DNA of 64,000 bases from Peptoniphilus_A harei_B (GTDB taxonomy: Bacteria > Bacillota > Clostridia > Tissierellales > Peptoniphilaceae). The notes below the pieces were generated by a model. It worked only from the letters and a program-made list of their open reading frames with translations. It was not told the origin of the DNA and did not search any database. Positions 7,881 to 18,568 of this stretch are shown in pieces (position 1 is the first letter of the stretch; each line of letters begins with the position of its first letter). A program made the translations under genes and the position numbers. Location of the stretch: contig JAWGHR010000003.1 of NCBI GenBank assembly GCA_032560695.1, forward strand, positions 118,510-182,509. Reading direction: 5' to 3'.

Positions 7881-10409
7881 TTATGATGCACAATAGTCGC
7901 AGTCTTCAACCTCTAAAGACTTACTTCTCACATAATACACTGACTTTAACTTTTCCTTGGCTGCCTTTATATAAAGGTTTAGGATCTTTCTCATTGTGAA
8001 GTCAGTTGTTATATAGAAGTTAATGGATTGAGCCTGGTCAATGTGTCTTTGCCTAATAGCTGCAGCCTCAATTACAAAGTTTTGGTCAAGCTCGTGGGCA
8101 TTTTCATAGAGCCAGAAGCTTTGTGGTGTCAAGTCTGGTGCCACCCTTGGAAGTATTGAGCCCTTCTTTTCCTCCAAGAAGTACCTATTCATAATTGGGT
8201 CAACACCTGCACTTGTCGCAGCTATAATTGAAGTGGAACCAGTTGGAGCAATTGCCATGATGTAACCATTTCTAAGTCCGTTGGCCTTCACATCTTCTCT
8301 TAGTTTATTCCACTTTTCGTCCTTATAGTCACGAAGGTCGAAGTAGTTTCCATTTTCCCAATCAGAACCTTGGAAGAAATCGTAAGATCCCTTTTCCTTA
8401 GCGATTTCCATAGAAGCAGTAACTGCGTGGAAGTTTATTCTTTCATAAAGGTCGTCTGCCCACTTCAAGTGGTCTTCTATATCAGAAAATGCCATGCCAG
8501 CCTTTACAAGGGCATGATGGTAGCCAGAAGTTCCAAGGCCTATGGACCTGTACTTCCTATTTGTCACCTTTGCATAAGGGATTGGATAGTAGTTAAGGTC
8601 AATAACATTGTCAAGTGCCCTTACAGTTGTTGCAACAATATCCTTTAACTCCTTGTCATCTTCAAGATCTATATTTCCAAGAACAAGGGAAGCTAAGTTA
8701 CAAACTACAAAGTCACCTGGCTTAGTTTTTGTCACAATTACCTCGTCCCCATCTTCAGTTTCTATTGTAGTCTCTAGGGTTTCAATGGCAGACATGTTTT
8801 GCATGATTTCTGTACATAGGTTTGAAGAGTAAATCATGCCAACGTGCTTGTTTGGATTCATTTCATTTACATTGTCCCTGTAGAAGGCAAAAGGTGTTCC
8901 TGTTTCTGTAAGTGACTTGATAATAAGTCTAACTAGGTCCTTAACAGACATTTCACGACGGGAGATAGACTCATCTTCAATACATTCTCTGTACTTTTCT
9001 TCCCATTCCTTGCCGTAAAAGTCCTCAAGAGAATAGCCCTTCTTTTCAAGAATCTCGTGGGGATCAAACATATACCAAGTTGCATTGATGTCCTTCTCTG
9101 CTAATTCAAAGAATAAATTCGGATAGGAAATAGCAGGGAAGATGTCGTGGGCCTTCATCCTGTCGTCACCATTATTGGTACGAAGTTGTAAAAATTCTGG
9201 AATGTCCTTGTGCCATGCATCTAAATAGCAGGCAACAGAACCTTGGCGAACTCCCAGTTGGTCAACGGCAACAGCAGTGTCATTGGCAAGCTTTATCCAT
9301 CTTATAACGCCACCAGCAACTCCCTTGAAGCCCCTGATATCAGATCCAGTTGCACGAACCTTACCGAAATAAAGTCCCATTCCTCCACCATGCTTAGAAA
9401 TTTGGGCGAAGTTGTCAATGGAACGATAGATTCCCTTTAGAGTGTCTGGCACTGTATCAATAAAGCAAGAAGAAAGTTGATTGTAAGGCTTTCTCGCATT
9501 GGACATAGTTGGTGTGGCAACAGTGACCTTTAGGCTAGAGTAAATGTCGTAGAACTTCTTAGCCCAGTAAATTTTATTTTTTTCTGGTATAGCGAGGTGC
9601 ATGGCAATTCCCATGAACATCTCTTGGATAGATTCCACAAACCTACCGTCGTGGCTCCTGATTACATATCTCTTGATTAAGAGGTCAAGTCCAGAATAAT
9701 TTAAGAGCCTGTTTCTTGAATTGTCAATATACTCTTCCAGCTCAAGAATTTCTTCCTTAGAATAGTTTTCTAGGATGTATTCTCCGTAAAGACCCTTCTC
9801 AGTTAAGAAGTCAATCTTTTCGTAGAAATTATTAATCTTAAATTCTTCTAGGTTTGCCTTGATTTTCTTTTCAAGGTCGTAGTTTAAGAAAAGGGCTGCG
9901 ATAAACTCCCACTTAGGAGCATCCTTGTCTGTAAGTTCACTTGCAGCCTTAATAATTTCAGAAAGATAGGCATCTTGACTTTGGTCCTTCTTCACAAAGG
10001 ATTCAAACTTCTTGTACAAGTCTTCAAGCTCGTACTTCTTTGGGTCGTAGTTCTTTCTCACAAATTTCAAAATCTTTAGGACCTTGTCATCAGTGATGTA
10101 GTTGGCGAACTTGTCTAAAATTTGCCTTTCTTCAGAATGTCTATTCCTGTAAAGGATGTAGGCCTTTACAACTTCAATTTCCTTCTCATCAATTAGCTTT
10201 AGTTCAACTAAGTCCTGAATCTCTTCCACAGTAGGTGGGTTCTTTGGATCATAGTTTTTTAATAAGCTTTCCTTGATATCAAGGGCATAGGCGTTGATGA
10301 CAGAATCAACATAGGGTTTTCCAACAGAGTCAAAGGCTTTTTCGATGGCATTCTTTATCTTTAAATGGTCGAAATCTACCTCTCTCTTATCTCTTTTTAA
10401 TATCTTCAT
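7881..10409 (-). CDS. nrdA: Class I ribonucleotide reductase alpha subunit
   Basis: Catalytic subunit reducing ribonucleoside diphosphates. An ATP-cone domain (about residues 1-95, beginning MKILKRDKREVDFDHLKIKN) gives allosteric activity control. The catalytic region shows the first redox Cys (QLSSCFIDT), the active-site SNLCTEI (Asn, thiyl-radical Cys, Glu) and the second Cys (FVVCNLAS). The Tyr pair of the radical-transfer path is in KSVYYVRSK, and the C-terminal electron-donor pair is CDYC four residues from the end. Length 842 is slightly longer than E. coli NrdA. Ribosome binding site GGAGG precedes the ATG. Possible NrdR boxes lie upstream. Together with nrdB it shows a route to dNTPs that works with oxygen present. 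Confidence 0.96.
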   Translation of the reverse strand: MKILKRDKREVDFDHLKIKNAIEKAFDSVGKPYVDSVINAYALDIKESLLKNYDPKNPPTVEEIQDLVELKLIDEKEIEVVKAYILYRNRHSEERQILDKFANYITDDKVLKILKFVRKNYDPKKYELEDLYKKFESFVKKDQSQDAYLSEIIKAASELTDKDAPKWEFIAALFLNYDLEKKIKANLEEFKINNFYEKIDFLTEKGLYGEYILENYSKEEILELEEYIDNSRNRLLNYSGLDLLIKRYVIRSHDGRFVESIQEMFMGIAMHLAIPEKNKIYWAKKFYDIYSSLKVTVATPTMSNARKPYNQLSSCFIDTVPDTLKGIYRSIDNFAQISKHGGGMGLYFGKVRATGSDIRGFKGVAGGVIRWIKLANDTAVAVDQLGVRQGSVACYLDAWHKDIPEFLQLRTNNGDDRMKAHDIFPAISYPNLFFELAEKDINATWYMFDPHEILEKKGYSLEDFYGKEWEEKYRECIEDESISRREMSVKDLVRLIIKSLTETGTPFAFYRDNVNEMNPNKHVGMIYSSNLCTEIMQNMSAIETLETTIETEDGDEVIVTKTKPGDFVVCNLASLVLGNIDLEDDKELKDIVATTVRALDNVIDLNYYPIPYAKVTNRKYRSIGLGTSGYHHALVKAGMAFSDIEDHLKWADDLYERINFHAVTASMEIAKEKGSYDFFQGSDWENGNYFDLRDYKDEKWNKLREDVKANGLRNGYIMAIAPTGSTSIIAATSAGVDPIMNRYFLEEKKGSILPRVAPDLTPQSFWLYENAHELDQNFVIEAAAIRQRHIDQAQSINFYITTDFTMRKILNLYIKAAKEKLKSVYYVRSKSLEVEDCDYCAS

Positions 10410-10415
10410 AAATCC

Positions 10416-10469
10416 TCCATATAGTAGAATTTTTATTTATAACTTTTTAAATACTACTATATATTACCA
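10416..10469 (-). promoter_or_regulatory. Possible NrdR box pair upstream of nrdA
   Basis: The stretch 10457-10465 reads CTATATATT and fits the NrdR-box core CWATATATW. A weaker inverted partner (CTATATGGA on the minus strand, 10416-10424) is centred about 41 bp away, near four helical turns, and overlaps the nrdA ribosome binding site. Known NrdR pairs are more often about three turns apart. The region is AT-rich, so a chance match is possible. No nrdR gene is in the window. Confidence 0.35.
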
Positions 10470-10728
10470 TAAACAAAATTTTATAAATAGCTTTAAAGTG
10501 GATAAAAAAATATTCTCAGCAATTTATTTTTTAATATAAAGACAAAGCTTTTTTATTTTTAATATCTTATAATTCTATTTTTTATTTTTATTAATATATG
10601 TAAAAGTATTTTTCCTAGATAATATAATAAAATCGGCTTGATCACTTCTAAATTTAGGTCCTATGGAGTATAATAATATTGAGATAATTCTATTATCTTA
10701 GTATATAAAAAGAAAGGAGGGGAGAAAA
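10425..10728. other. Divergent intergenic region nrdA / giant surface protein
   Basis: About 320 bp of very AT-rich DNA between two divergent genes. I see a -10-like TATAAT at 10669-10674 for the surface-protein gene, without a good -35. A 7-bp inverted repeat AGATAAT/ATTATCT (10682-10698) sits between that -10 and the ribosome binding site AAGGAGG (10714-10720). No small gene is apparent. Confidence 0.5.
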
Positions 10729-13700
10729 ATGAACAAGAAACTAAATGTCTTATTTTTTATTCTAATACTGACACTCTTTGTGCATGGTGGAGTTTATGCT
10801 GAAGAAGAAAATTCAAGTGACAATAATACTAATGTCACTCAAGAAAGTTCACAAAACTCTCCCACAAAGGAAAAGGTTTTAACAAAAGACCAAAGCACAG
10901 AACCTAAAGATGAAGGAATTGCTTCAGATGAAAAGCAAAATACTTCTGAGCCTAAAGTTTTTGATGAAGCTACAAATAACTCTGAAGTTGTAGAAAACTC
11001 TGACTCTTCAGGAAACTTTGAAGCTGTAGAAAATTCTGCATCTATAGAAAAATCTGAGGCTGAAAATAATTCTGAAGTCACAGAAAATCCTGAAGTTACA
11101 GATAATTCTGAAGATACAAATAATTCTGAAGTCGTAAAAGATCCTGAACTTGCAAATACTTCTGATACTTCTTCTGAAGATAAATCTCCAGAAAATAAAG
11201 CTGAATCTACAGAAGATCAAGCTGATTCAACAAGTCTTTCTCAAAAGGATGAAGCTGAAGCAGAAGAAGCTGGAAGCACAGAAGAAAATCCTGAAAAAAC
11301 AGGCGAAGAAAAACCTAATCCAGAAGATACAGAAAAACCTGGAGAAGGAAAAGAAGCAGAAGTTCCTTCTGAAGAAACAGATCCAAAGAAAGAAGACAAG
11401 GAATCTCACAAGCAAGTTGACCCTGAATCCAATGAAGATTTGAAAAATTTAAAAAATCAAATTGATTCAGAAAAGGACAAGGATAAACAAGCAGAACTTC
11501 AAAAAGAATACAACAAAAAACTTTTTGAAGAGATTGAAAAATCTGGAGCAGAAAAGCTTGATGAAGAAGTTCTAAATCGTTTCAAAGACAAGGAAAGGAA
11601 AGAGAAATTCTACGCAATTCAAGAAGAATACAAAACTCTTAAGGATAAGCTTGAAAAAGGAACAATTTCTGAAGAAGAAATTCAAGCCTTTAACGAAAAA
11701 CTTGGTAGCTTTAAAGTTCCTCGTAAGCTAGATTCTGATGAGACGGATGCACAGAAAAAGCTAAATGACTCTGTTGACGTTCCTGGCTTAAAAGATGGAG
11801 CAAGTGATGATGCTAAGGCTAAATTAGCAGCTTATGAAAAAGCTAAAAAAGATTTACAAGATGCACTTGACCCTGAAAAAGCACGTCAAACAAGTCCCGA
11901 AGATTTACAAGATCTTATAAATGCCTTTGAAAAGGCAGAAAATGACTTAAAAGATGGCATCGAAGATGGTAGTATAAGCCCAACTTACACTGATGGAGAT
12001 CCTACTATAAGAGTCTTCCCACTAGTTGGTGGAAAGCTTGGCGATGAATTAAAAGAAGATGACGGACATGAAAATACTTACTACATCCCAGACAATACAG
12101 ACGTCAACCTTTTACTTCACATCAATAAGGACGATGATCCACAAAACTTTACTTTCACTGTTAGACCTTTAGAACAAGGTGCTTCTATTCCTGAAGGAAG
12201 TGCAAGTAATCTTGCCTTCTTAAATGGTGAACCTGTTGAACTTGTGAAAAATAAAGATGGGTCCTATTCCTTCACTGTAAATAGGGACAAGACTTTCGGT
12301 ATTGCTCAACTTCGTTTCAATATGCCTGGATTTAAGGGCGACTTCCACAAGGGATTCGACCTGGAAATGAAGCTTAATGATGAAACAGTCACAAAAAAAT
12401 TCAGAATAACAAAGAAAGGTTATGAAGATGATGCCGTGGTATCTGGTCCAGGTGCAAATACTGACGAAGATCCAAAGAATATTCCAGAAGTTGATGGAGG
12501 CAAGACAGAAAATTCAACTGTGGTTGATGACACTGACAAAATTATTGATTTCTTTGCTTACCTAAAGAAGTCCAACACCTACATTGACGATGTAACTATT
12601 AACTCAGGAAATGGAGAATCACTTCCACTATCTTCAGTTGATATTACTTTTACACTTCCTAAGAATCAAGATGGTGAATTTGCAGAATACATCCACAAAT
12701 CAGGACTAAAGTATCACAACTTAGGAAATGGCAGATACCAACTAAAACTCGATACAAAAATTCTTGGTGGAAATCTTGTAGAAAAAGATGGAAAGCTTTA
12801 TCTTGCTGATGCCCAAGGAAATGCAACAGATAAAGAACTTACAGGAGCTGAACTAACTGATGTTATTTTAGAAAATGCTGGTAAGAAGGTTTATGTCGAT
12901 GAAGACGGTAAATCCCACGACATTATTTCTAGTGAAGTCTTTGAAAGCGAAGATAAAACTTTAAAGGTTCAAGACGGAAAGCTTTATAAAGATAATAAAG
13001 AACTTGGAAGCTTTGATAAGGATGGCAAGCTCAAAAAAGATGGCACAACTTATATATTTAAGGATGGTAAGCTGACTTCTTACACTAAGGAGCACGACGT
13101 CTTCAAGGGCAATGTTGTCAATAAAGATGGCAAGGCTGACCCTGATGTAAGTGCTACAGTAGAAGGCAAGCAAGTAGTTATTGAAACTAAAGATAAAGAC
13201 AATAAAGTCCAAAAATCTTATGGTGGAACTATCTTAGAAGATGCTATCTACGATAAGGATGGCAAAGTCATTAATAAAAAAGATTACGAAGGAAAATCTG
13301 GAGATATTGTCGGAAAAGCTGGAGATATTGTCATTAATCCTAACGGTACAGTAGCAAATGTTCAATACGATTCAACAAAGGTTGTTGAAGACGAGAATAC
13401 TGGAATCAAAAGTGTAACAGTTGATGGCAAAACTTATCGCATAGTTACAAATCCAGTATTCAAGGCTGGTTATTTAATTGACGGGCTTGAATATAAAGAA
13501 GGCCTATCTCTTGTTGATAAATTTGGCAAGAGAATGAATGTAGAAGTTTCAAAAGATGACAAAGGAATCTATACTTTCACTAGAAAGCTTAAATCTGAAG
13601 ATAAGGAAACTATCAAATCTGGTAAAAGTGAAGATGAAAAAAGAAATGTAACTATTTCTGATAAAAAGCAAATACTTGTAAATAATCAAAATGAAGTCCT

Positions 13701-16700
13701 TGATAATCCTGATGGCAAATACGAAGTTGTAGGAGATAAGTACTACTACAACGGAGAAAAATTTGTCAAAGCCGAAGGCGATGGACTAAAGGGAAATAAG
13801 TTCTTAGAATCTTATGAATCCATTGATTTAGATAAGAAAATAAAAAATTCTTACAAGTCTGAAGATGGAAAAGATGTGGAAATCAAGAAATTTGACAAAA
13901 AAGATGTTTACGAGGGTAGCACAAATCCAGAAGATTATTTCAAGCTAGATGGAAAAACCTATCTGAAGAAATCTCAAAATGGAAGAGACTACTATGTAAA
14001 CGCAGACCCTAAGGCTAGTGATGATATCTTGTCAGTAGATAAGATTGCAAAAATCGTACAAACTTTGGGAGAAGGTAATAAGGCAATAGAAAAAGTTACT
14101 GATGAAACAAGTATCTTTGATGCAGTCCAAAATGCAAAATTTGGTCTAAGATTCCCTGGCTTTTTGGCAGGAAAAAATATTGTCTACAATCTTCACGCTG
14201 ATGTAAAAGCAACTTATGAAGAACCAAGCAAGACTGAAGAAGGTAAGTGGGTTAAAAAATCAATCTTTACATCTGAAAAAGATGGAGTTAAAAAGATTGA
14301 CAAATTCTTTACCCTAAAGAATGAAAAAGTTACAAGACCTCCTTTCTTTAAGAATAATCCTGAGGAACTGGAACAAACTCCAGACTACAGGTTCTTTAAT
14401 CTTTTCTACAGAGACCTAAATGATAGGGATAGAGATAAGTTAATAACAGACTTATTGAGTTTAGAAAAAGAAGCTAAAGATAAGAAAGAAGCTATAAACA
14501 ATGAAAAATCTGAGGAAAAGAAAGAAGCATTAAAGAAAGACTTTGAAGGATTTAAAGATAAAAACAAGAATAAGCTTAATCTTCTTGAAATCCTACAAGG
14601 GGAACTTGGAAGACTTTATAAGGGTGCAAAATTTGTCTTAACAGAAGATGAAGAAGGTAATCAATCTTTTGAAATTCAAAGAGATGGACTAAAAGTTGAA
14701 ATCGACCGTTCACTTCTTTGGGAAATTGGCTTCAACAACTCTGAAGGCAGCCTCTTCCCAGAAAACAAGGACAATGTTATTGTTGTGGAAGACCACAATA
14801 TGGACAACCGTCTTGTATATGATGAGATAATCATAAATGACACAGAAGAAAAGTGGAATGAGTATAAGAAAGCTTTTGACGATGCAAAGAAAGTTTACGA
14901 TGCAGCTAAAAAAGCTGACGACAAATCTTCTACTGAAAAAACCAAAAAGGATTTAGCAGAAGCTAAAGAAGCTTTAGAAAAAGTTAAGTTTGAAGGATCT
15001 GATGCCTACTTCTTCTTAGACCAAATCGATAATATTAGATTAGGCGTAAACCCAAGCTTTATCGAAGGAAGATTTGGAGATCTTGGAGAAGATTTCAAGT
15101 TGACTGGCAAGGAAATCATCAAAGAACTTGGCAATAAAGATAAAGTGACAATCAATAGAAATGGTATTGATTTTGTTATCACTCGTGATAGGTCTAAAGG
15201 ACAAGTTAGAATTAAGGTTTTAAATGCTTTTTATAAGAAAGTGAAAAATGATAAAGACCATAAATTCGAAAGCCCTGCTCAAAAGACTTACCAAGAAAAA
15301 ATCAAGAATACTATAGATGAACTTGAAAAGCTTAATATAGATAGCACTAAAAACTTCAAAGATTCTTTTGATAGTGTCATCAAAAAATATCACTCTGAAG
15401 ATTCTGAATGCCACAATATTTTAAAATCAAAATTTGATGAACTTATGAAGGCAGTTGACGAAAAAGAAGTTAATGGTAAAAAATTAACAGACCAAGAAAA
15501 ACAAACTGCTCTTGAAAATATTAAGAAAAAGTTAGTAGAAGAACTTGAAAAGCTTCCTCTAATCTATCTTGATAAGAGCAAGGGCGACTATATGTATGAC
15601 GATATGCGTTTCAATGCTATTAGGATGGAACTAAAACCTGGCATCACTATGGGTGGGGCAATGAATCCACAAAACACTAAAAAGTTTGGCCTAACTTCTG
15701 TTATAGTTCCTGACATCGACATTCCTTACACAGATGAATTTGGCGAAGTTCTTACAAACAAGGACATGTATGTAAAGGCTGAGATCGAAAACATCTTAAA
15801 AAATGGAATCGGCGATAAAAAATACAAAGAAGCTGACTTAAAAGACGAAGCTAAGTTTAGGGAAATCATGACTGAAGCCTACAAGAGAGTTAATGGAAAA
15901 ATTAATGCTAAAAAAATTGAAATTAAAGATCTTGTAGAAGTTAAAGATGAATCTCAATTTGCTTGGGAAAAATATTCTGCTGTAAATGGCAGTAGCCTTA
16001 ATTACGAAGACCTAGCTGTTAACGGTGAAAGCCTTAAAAACAAAAAGGGCGGATCAATTAACCCATGGTATATTGGCGAGGGTAAAAAACCTACAACAAT
16101 AAAAGATAGGTTTAAGGAAAAATTCGGCAAAGACTATGCAGAAAGAGAAGACTATAAGAAGCTTGAGGGCAAATCTATTGATCTTGCAGCCTACTATATG
16201 TCTAATAAGGGCTATGACAGGGCAAAATATGCCAACTCTGCCAACTACAAACTTGATGTCCTTACTCAAAAAGAAGGTCTCTTTGGAGAAGAAAGTGACT
16301 GGAAGAAGAAATGTTGTTACGGCATCATTGGACACTGTATCCAAGAAGCTGGAAAAGATTTCTTACCAGCTGAAGATGCAGACAAGGGCAAATTTGGTGC
16401 AGACGGACAAAGTGCTTCAGACTTTGAGTTAACATACACACCTGACGACCCAACTTCTGATGAAGAAAAACCTGGAGTTGACAAAAAAGTTGAAGGCGAT
16501 TCCTCTGTTGACATTAGTGATGAAACTGAAAAGTCTGTTGACTTTACTATTGATGTAACAGTTGACAAGATGACTAAGGAACAAAAATCTATTAATGATG
16601 CTTTGAATCCGAACAATGAAGATAACTCAGAAAAATCTGATGAAGGCTACAACGATAGAGGTTACTATGAATACAAAAATTCATTAATCCTTGATATTCT

Positions 16701-18558
16701 TCCAGAAATCTTTAAAGTAAAAGATGGAACTAAATTAAGTCTTGAAGTTGATAGGAAAAAGTTAATGGCAAATGGTGCCAACAAGGACTTTGAATACGAC
16801 GAAGACTTTAACAAGTGGAAGGAACAAATTGAATATGCCTACACTGACGATTTATATGCTGAATACGAAAAACTTCTAAAATCAGATAAGGAAATCGACA
16901 AAAAGAGAGCAGAAGTCCTAAAAAAAGCTATTGATGATGCAAATATCGAGAAAGGCGATAAAGTTCAAGCTATTATTGCTTGGCTTCCTGACTTTGAAGC
17001 ACCACATGGCTCAAAAAATCAATTTACATTTAAGCTGAATAAGCTTTATGTAGATAAGAAGAAATTCAAGGACTTTGACGATGGCATTATCGGAAGTGAC
17101 TACACTAATCACGGAGCCTTTGGTGACAAGGCAAAATTCTACTTTGGTAAAACTAAGATTAACATCCACGAAGGTCCAAGTGGCAATGTTAATAAATACT
17201 TGCAAATCTTGGATAAAGACGGAAATATTGTTGATGCTGATAAGGCTGAAGGATGGTTTAAGGGTAGTGCTGAGCTTAAGTTTGGCGACAAATTTAACTA
17301 CAGGATTAAGTACACTCATGACTCAGGAATAGTTGATGTTCCTGGCCAAGCAAAGCAAAAGGTTGAGTTTTCTATTGAAGATGTTCTTCCTAAGGTTAAG
17401 GATAAGGGCTTAAGACCTGTTCTTAGAGACTATGTTACTTCTGATCTTGATGGTTTTGAAGTAATCTATAAGATTGGAGATACTGAATATTCTGAAGAAG
17501 CTCTTAAAAAAGCAATTGAAGAAAACAAGGCTAAACTTTCTGATGTTACAAGCCTAGTCTTAGAATCTGGAGACAAGGGATTCCCTGACGGAGCAACAAA
17601 ATACTTTGACATTCCAATGATGATTCCTGAACTTGATGCTAAAATCGAGAATGGAAAAGTTATATACATTGGAAAAGATGGAAAAGAAGTTGAACTTGGT
17701 AAGGCTAGTGAATTCTTTAATCTTAAAGATTTAATGAACAAGGATAAGGACCTTGTTGCAGAGAACACTGTTGAGGGCTCTAACACTGTCAAGGTTTACC
17801 TTGATAAGGAAAGATTCCTTAAGGTATTTAAAGAGTTCTTTGACGCTAATGGCGAAGAAATCAAAAAAGATAGACCTGAAGTTAAGTTTGATATTTATCA
17901 AATTGAAACTGATAAAGATGGAAATCCTCTTAAGGATGAAAAGGGCAATATCAAGAAAGTTAAGCTTACAGATAAGAATGGAAATCCTCTTCAACTTGTT
18001 GCAAATGAAAAGAATTCATTCACAGATAAAGTTGACGGACTTCCTATCTTCAAGAAATTTGTAAGTATTGATGAAAATGACAATGTTAAGGTTGAAATCA
18101 CAAAATACAAGTATGAAATAAAAGAAGTTAACGCAGATGGTTATGATGTAGAAATTGAAATCATGGACAAGGGCGATGACGAGCTTGGTTTTGTGTTTAA
18201 GGCAAAGAACACTGAAAAACCTGAGGAACCAGAAGAGCCAGAAGAACCTGAAAAGCCAGAAGATCCAGAGGAACCTAAGAATCCACCTGAAGAACCTAAG
18301 ACACCACCAGAAGAACCTGAAAAACCTGAAGAACCTAAGACTCCTTCAGATGAAGCTAAAAAGGAAACTGAAGAAGTTGTTAAAACTCCAAATAAGGAAA
18401 GTGAAAATAAAACCACTGACCTTAAGAAGGTGACTAAGGAAGAAAATGGAACAAATAACATTCCTAAGACTGGTGTGAGAGAAGATCTTATGGGACTCTT
18501 TATAAGTGGAATCCTACTTGGCGTATTAGTTTACTTTAGAAGAAAGTTAGAAAGATAA
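10729..18558 (+). CDS. Giant cell-wall-anchored surface protein (2609 aa, IPKTG sorting signal)
   Basis: Secreted surface protein, probably an adhesin or wall-structure protein; no specific function is recognised. The signal peptide is residues 1-24 (ending VYA). Residues 25 to about 250 are a very acidic low-complexity spacer with imperfect repeats such as NSEVTENPEV. Next comes a helical stretch (about 260-420), then long beta-rich repeats with DG-K-Y motifs, and helical inserts around 1390-1450 and 1375-1430 onward. A cluster Cys1862-Cys1863...Cys1870 is the main cysteine group. Residues near 2370-2490 resemble a Cna-B-type beta domain (KDGNPL, KYEIKEV). A Pro/Glu spacer (about 2496-2540) precedes the sorting signal IPKTG (2578-2582), a hydrophobic segment and FRRKLER. 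A sortase gene starts ten bases after the stop. The ribosome binding site is strong. Confidence 0.9.
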   Translation: MNKKLNVLFFILILTLFVHGGVYAEEENSSDNNTNVTQESSQNSPTKEKVLTKDQSTEPKDEGIASDEKQNTSEPKVFDEATNNSEVVENSDSSGNFEAVENSASIEKSEAENNSEVTENPEVTDNSEDTNNSEVVKDPELANTSDTSSEDKSPENKAESTEDQADSTSLSQKDEAEAEEAGSTEENPEKTGEEKPNPEDTEKPGEGKEAEVPSEETDPKKEDKESHKQVDPESNEDLKNLKNQIDSEKDKDKQAELQKEYNKKLFEEIEKSGAEKLDEEVLNRFKDKERKEKFYAIQEEYKTLKDKLEKGTISEEEIQAFNEKLGSFKVPRKLDSDETDAQKKLNDSVDVPGLKDGASDDAKAKLAAYEKAKKDLQDALDPEKARQTSPEDLQDLINAFEKAENDLKDGIEDGSISPTYTDGDPTIRVFPLVGGKLGDELKEDDGHENTYYIPDNTDVNLLLHINKDDDPQNFTFTVRPLEQGASIPEGSASNLAFLNGEPVELVKNKDGSYSFTVNRDKTFGIAQLRFNMPGFKGDFHKGFDLEMKLNDETVTKKFRITKKGYEDDAVVSGPGANTDEDPKNIPEVDGGKTENSTVVDDTDKIIDFFAYLKKSNTYIDDVTINSGNGESLPLSSVDITFTLPKNQDGEFAEYIHKSGLKYHNLGNGRYQLKLDTKILGGNLVEKDGKLYLADAQGNATDKELTGAELTDVILENAGKKVYVDEDGKSHDIISSEVFESEDKTLKVQDGKLYKDNKELGSFDKDGKLKKDGTTYIFKDGKLTSYTKEHDVFKGNVVNKDGKADPDVSATVEGKQVVIETKDKDNKVQKSYGGTILEDAIYDKDGKVINKKDYEGKSGDIVGKAGDIVINPNGTVANVQYDSTKVVEDENTGIKSVTVDGKTYRIVTNPVFKAGYLIDGLEYKEGLSLVDKFGKRMNVEVSKDDKGIYTFTRKLKSEDKETIKSGKSEDEKRNVTISDKKQILVNNQNEVLDNPDGKYEVVGDKYYYNGEKFVKAEGDGLKGNKFLESYESIDLDKKIKNSYKSEDGKDVEIKKFDKKDVYEGSTNPEDYFKLDGKTYLKKSQNGRDYYVNADPKASDDILSVDKIAKIVQTLGEGNKAIEKVTDETSIFDAVQNAKFGLRFPGFLAGKNIVYNLHADVKATYEEPSKTEEGKWVKKSIFTSEKDGVKKIDKFFTLKNEKVTRPPFFKNNPEELEQTPDYRFFNLFYRDLNDRDRDKLITDLLSLEKEAKDKKEAINNEKSEEKKEALKKDFEGFKDKNKNKLNLLEILQGELGRLYKGAKFVLTEDEEGNQSFEIQRDGLKVEIDRSLLWEIGFNNSEGSLFPENKDNVIVVEDHNMDNRLVYDEIIINDTEEKWNEYKKAFDDAKKVYDAAKKADDKSSTEKTKKDLAEAKEALEKVKFEGSDAYFFLDQIDNIRLGVNPSFIEGRFGDLGEDFKLTGKEIIKELGNKDKVTINRNGIDFVITRDRSKGQVRIKVLNAFYKKVKNDKDHKFESPAQKTYQEKIKNTIDELEKLNIDSTKNFKDSFDSVIKKYHSEDSECHNILKSKFDELMKAVDEKEVNGKKLTDQEKQTALENIKKKLVEELEKLPLIYLDKSKGDYMYDDMRFNAIRMELKPGITMGGAMNPQNTKKFGLTSVIVPDIDIPYTDEFGEVLTNKDMYVKAEIENILKNGIGDKKYKEADLKDEAKFREIMTEAYKRVNGKINAKKIEIKDLVEVKDESQFAWEKYSAVNGSSLNYEDLAVNGESLKNKKGGSINPWYIGEGKKPTTIKDRFKEKFGKDYAEREDYKKLEGKSIDLAAYYMSNKGYDRAKYANSANYKLDVLTQKEGLFGEESDWKKKCCYGIIGHCIQEAGKDFLPAEDADKGKFGADGQSASDFELTYTPDDPTSDEEKPGVDKKVEGDSSVDISDETEKSVDFTIDVTVDKMTKEQKSINDALNPNNEDNSEKSDEGYNDRGYYEYKNSLILDILPEIFKVKDGTKLSLEVDRKKLMANGANKDFEYDEDFNKWKEQIEYAYTDDLYAEYEKLLKSDKEIDKKRAEVLKKAIDDANIEKGDKVQAIIAWLPDFEAPHGSKNQFTFKLNKLYVDKKKFKDFDDGIIGSDYTNHGAFGDKAKFYFGKTKINIHEGPSGNVNKYLQILDKDGNIVDADKAEGWFKGSAELKFGDKFNYRIKYTHDSGIVDVPGQAKQKVEFSIEDVLPKVKDKGLRPVLRDYVTSDLDGFEVIYKIGDTEYSEEALKKAIEENKAKLSDVTSLVLESGDKGFPDGATKYFDIPMMIPELDAKIENGKVIYIGKDGKEVELGKASEFFNLKDLMNKDKDLVAENTVEGSNTVKVYLDKERFLKVFKEFFDANGEEIKKDRPEVKFDIYQIETDKDGNPLKDEKGNIKKVKLTDKNGNPLQLVANEKNSFTDKVDGLPIFKKFVSIDENDNVKVEITKYKYEIKEVNADGYDVEIEIMDKGDDELGFVFKAKNTEKPEEPEEPEEPEKPEDPEEPKNPPEEPKTPPEEPEKPEEPKTPSDEAKKETEEVVKTPNKESENKTTDLKKVTKEENGTNNIPKTGVREDLMGLFISGILLGVLVYFRRKLER

Positions 18559-18568
18559 GAGGTTAATT

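Noticed and set aside
7690..7896. Plus-strand frame with a six-residue repeat (VYxxIK-like)
   Set aside because: It is a by-product of the 18-bp tandem repeat; TTG start, no ribosome binding site, overlaps both nrd genes.
11150..11443. Basic or acidic frames opposite or shifted within the acidic part of the giant surface protein
   Set aside because: Low-complexity Glu/Lys codons leave other frames open; no start signals or homology pattern.
18141..18461. Ser/Gly-rich minus-strand frame under the Pro/Glu spacer
   Set aside because: Shadow of the repetitive EPEEP-type codons on the plus strand.
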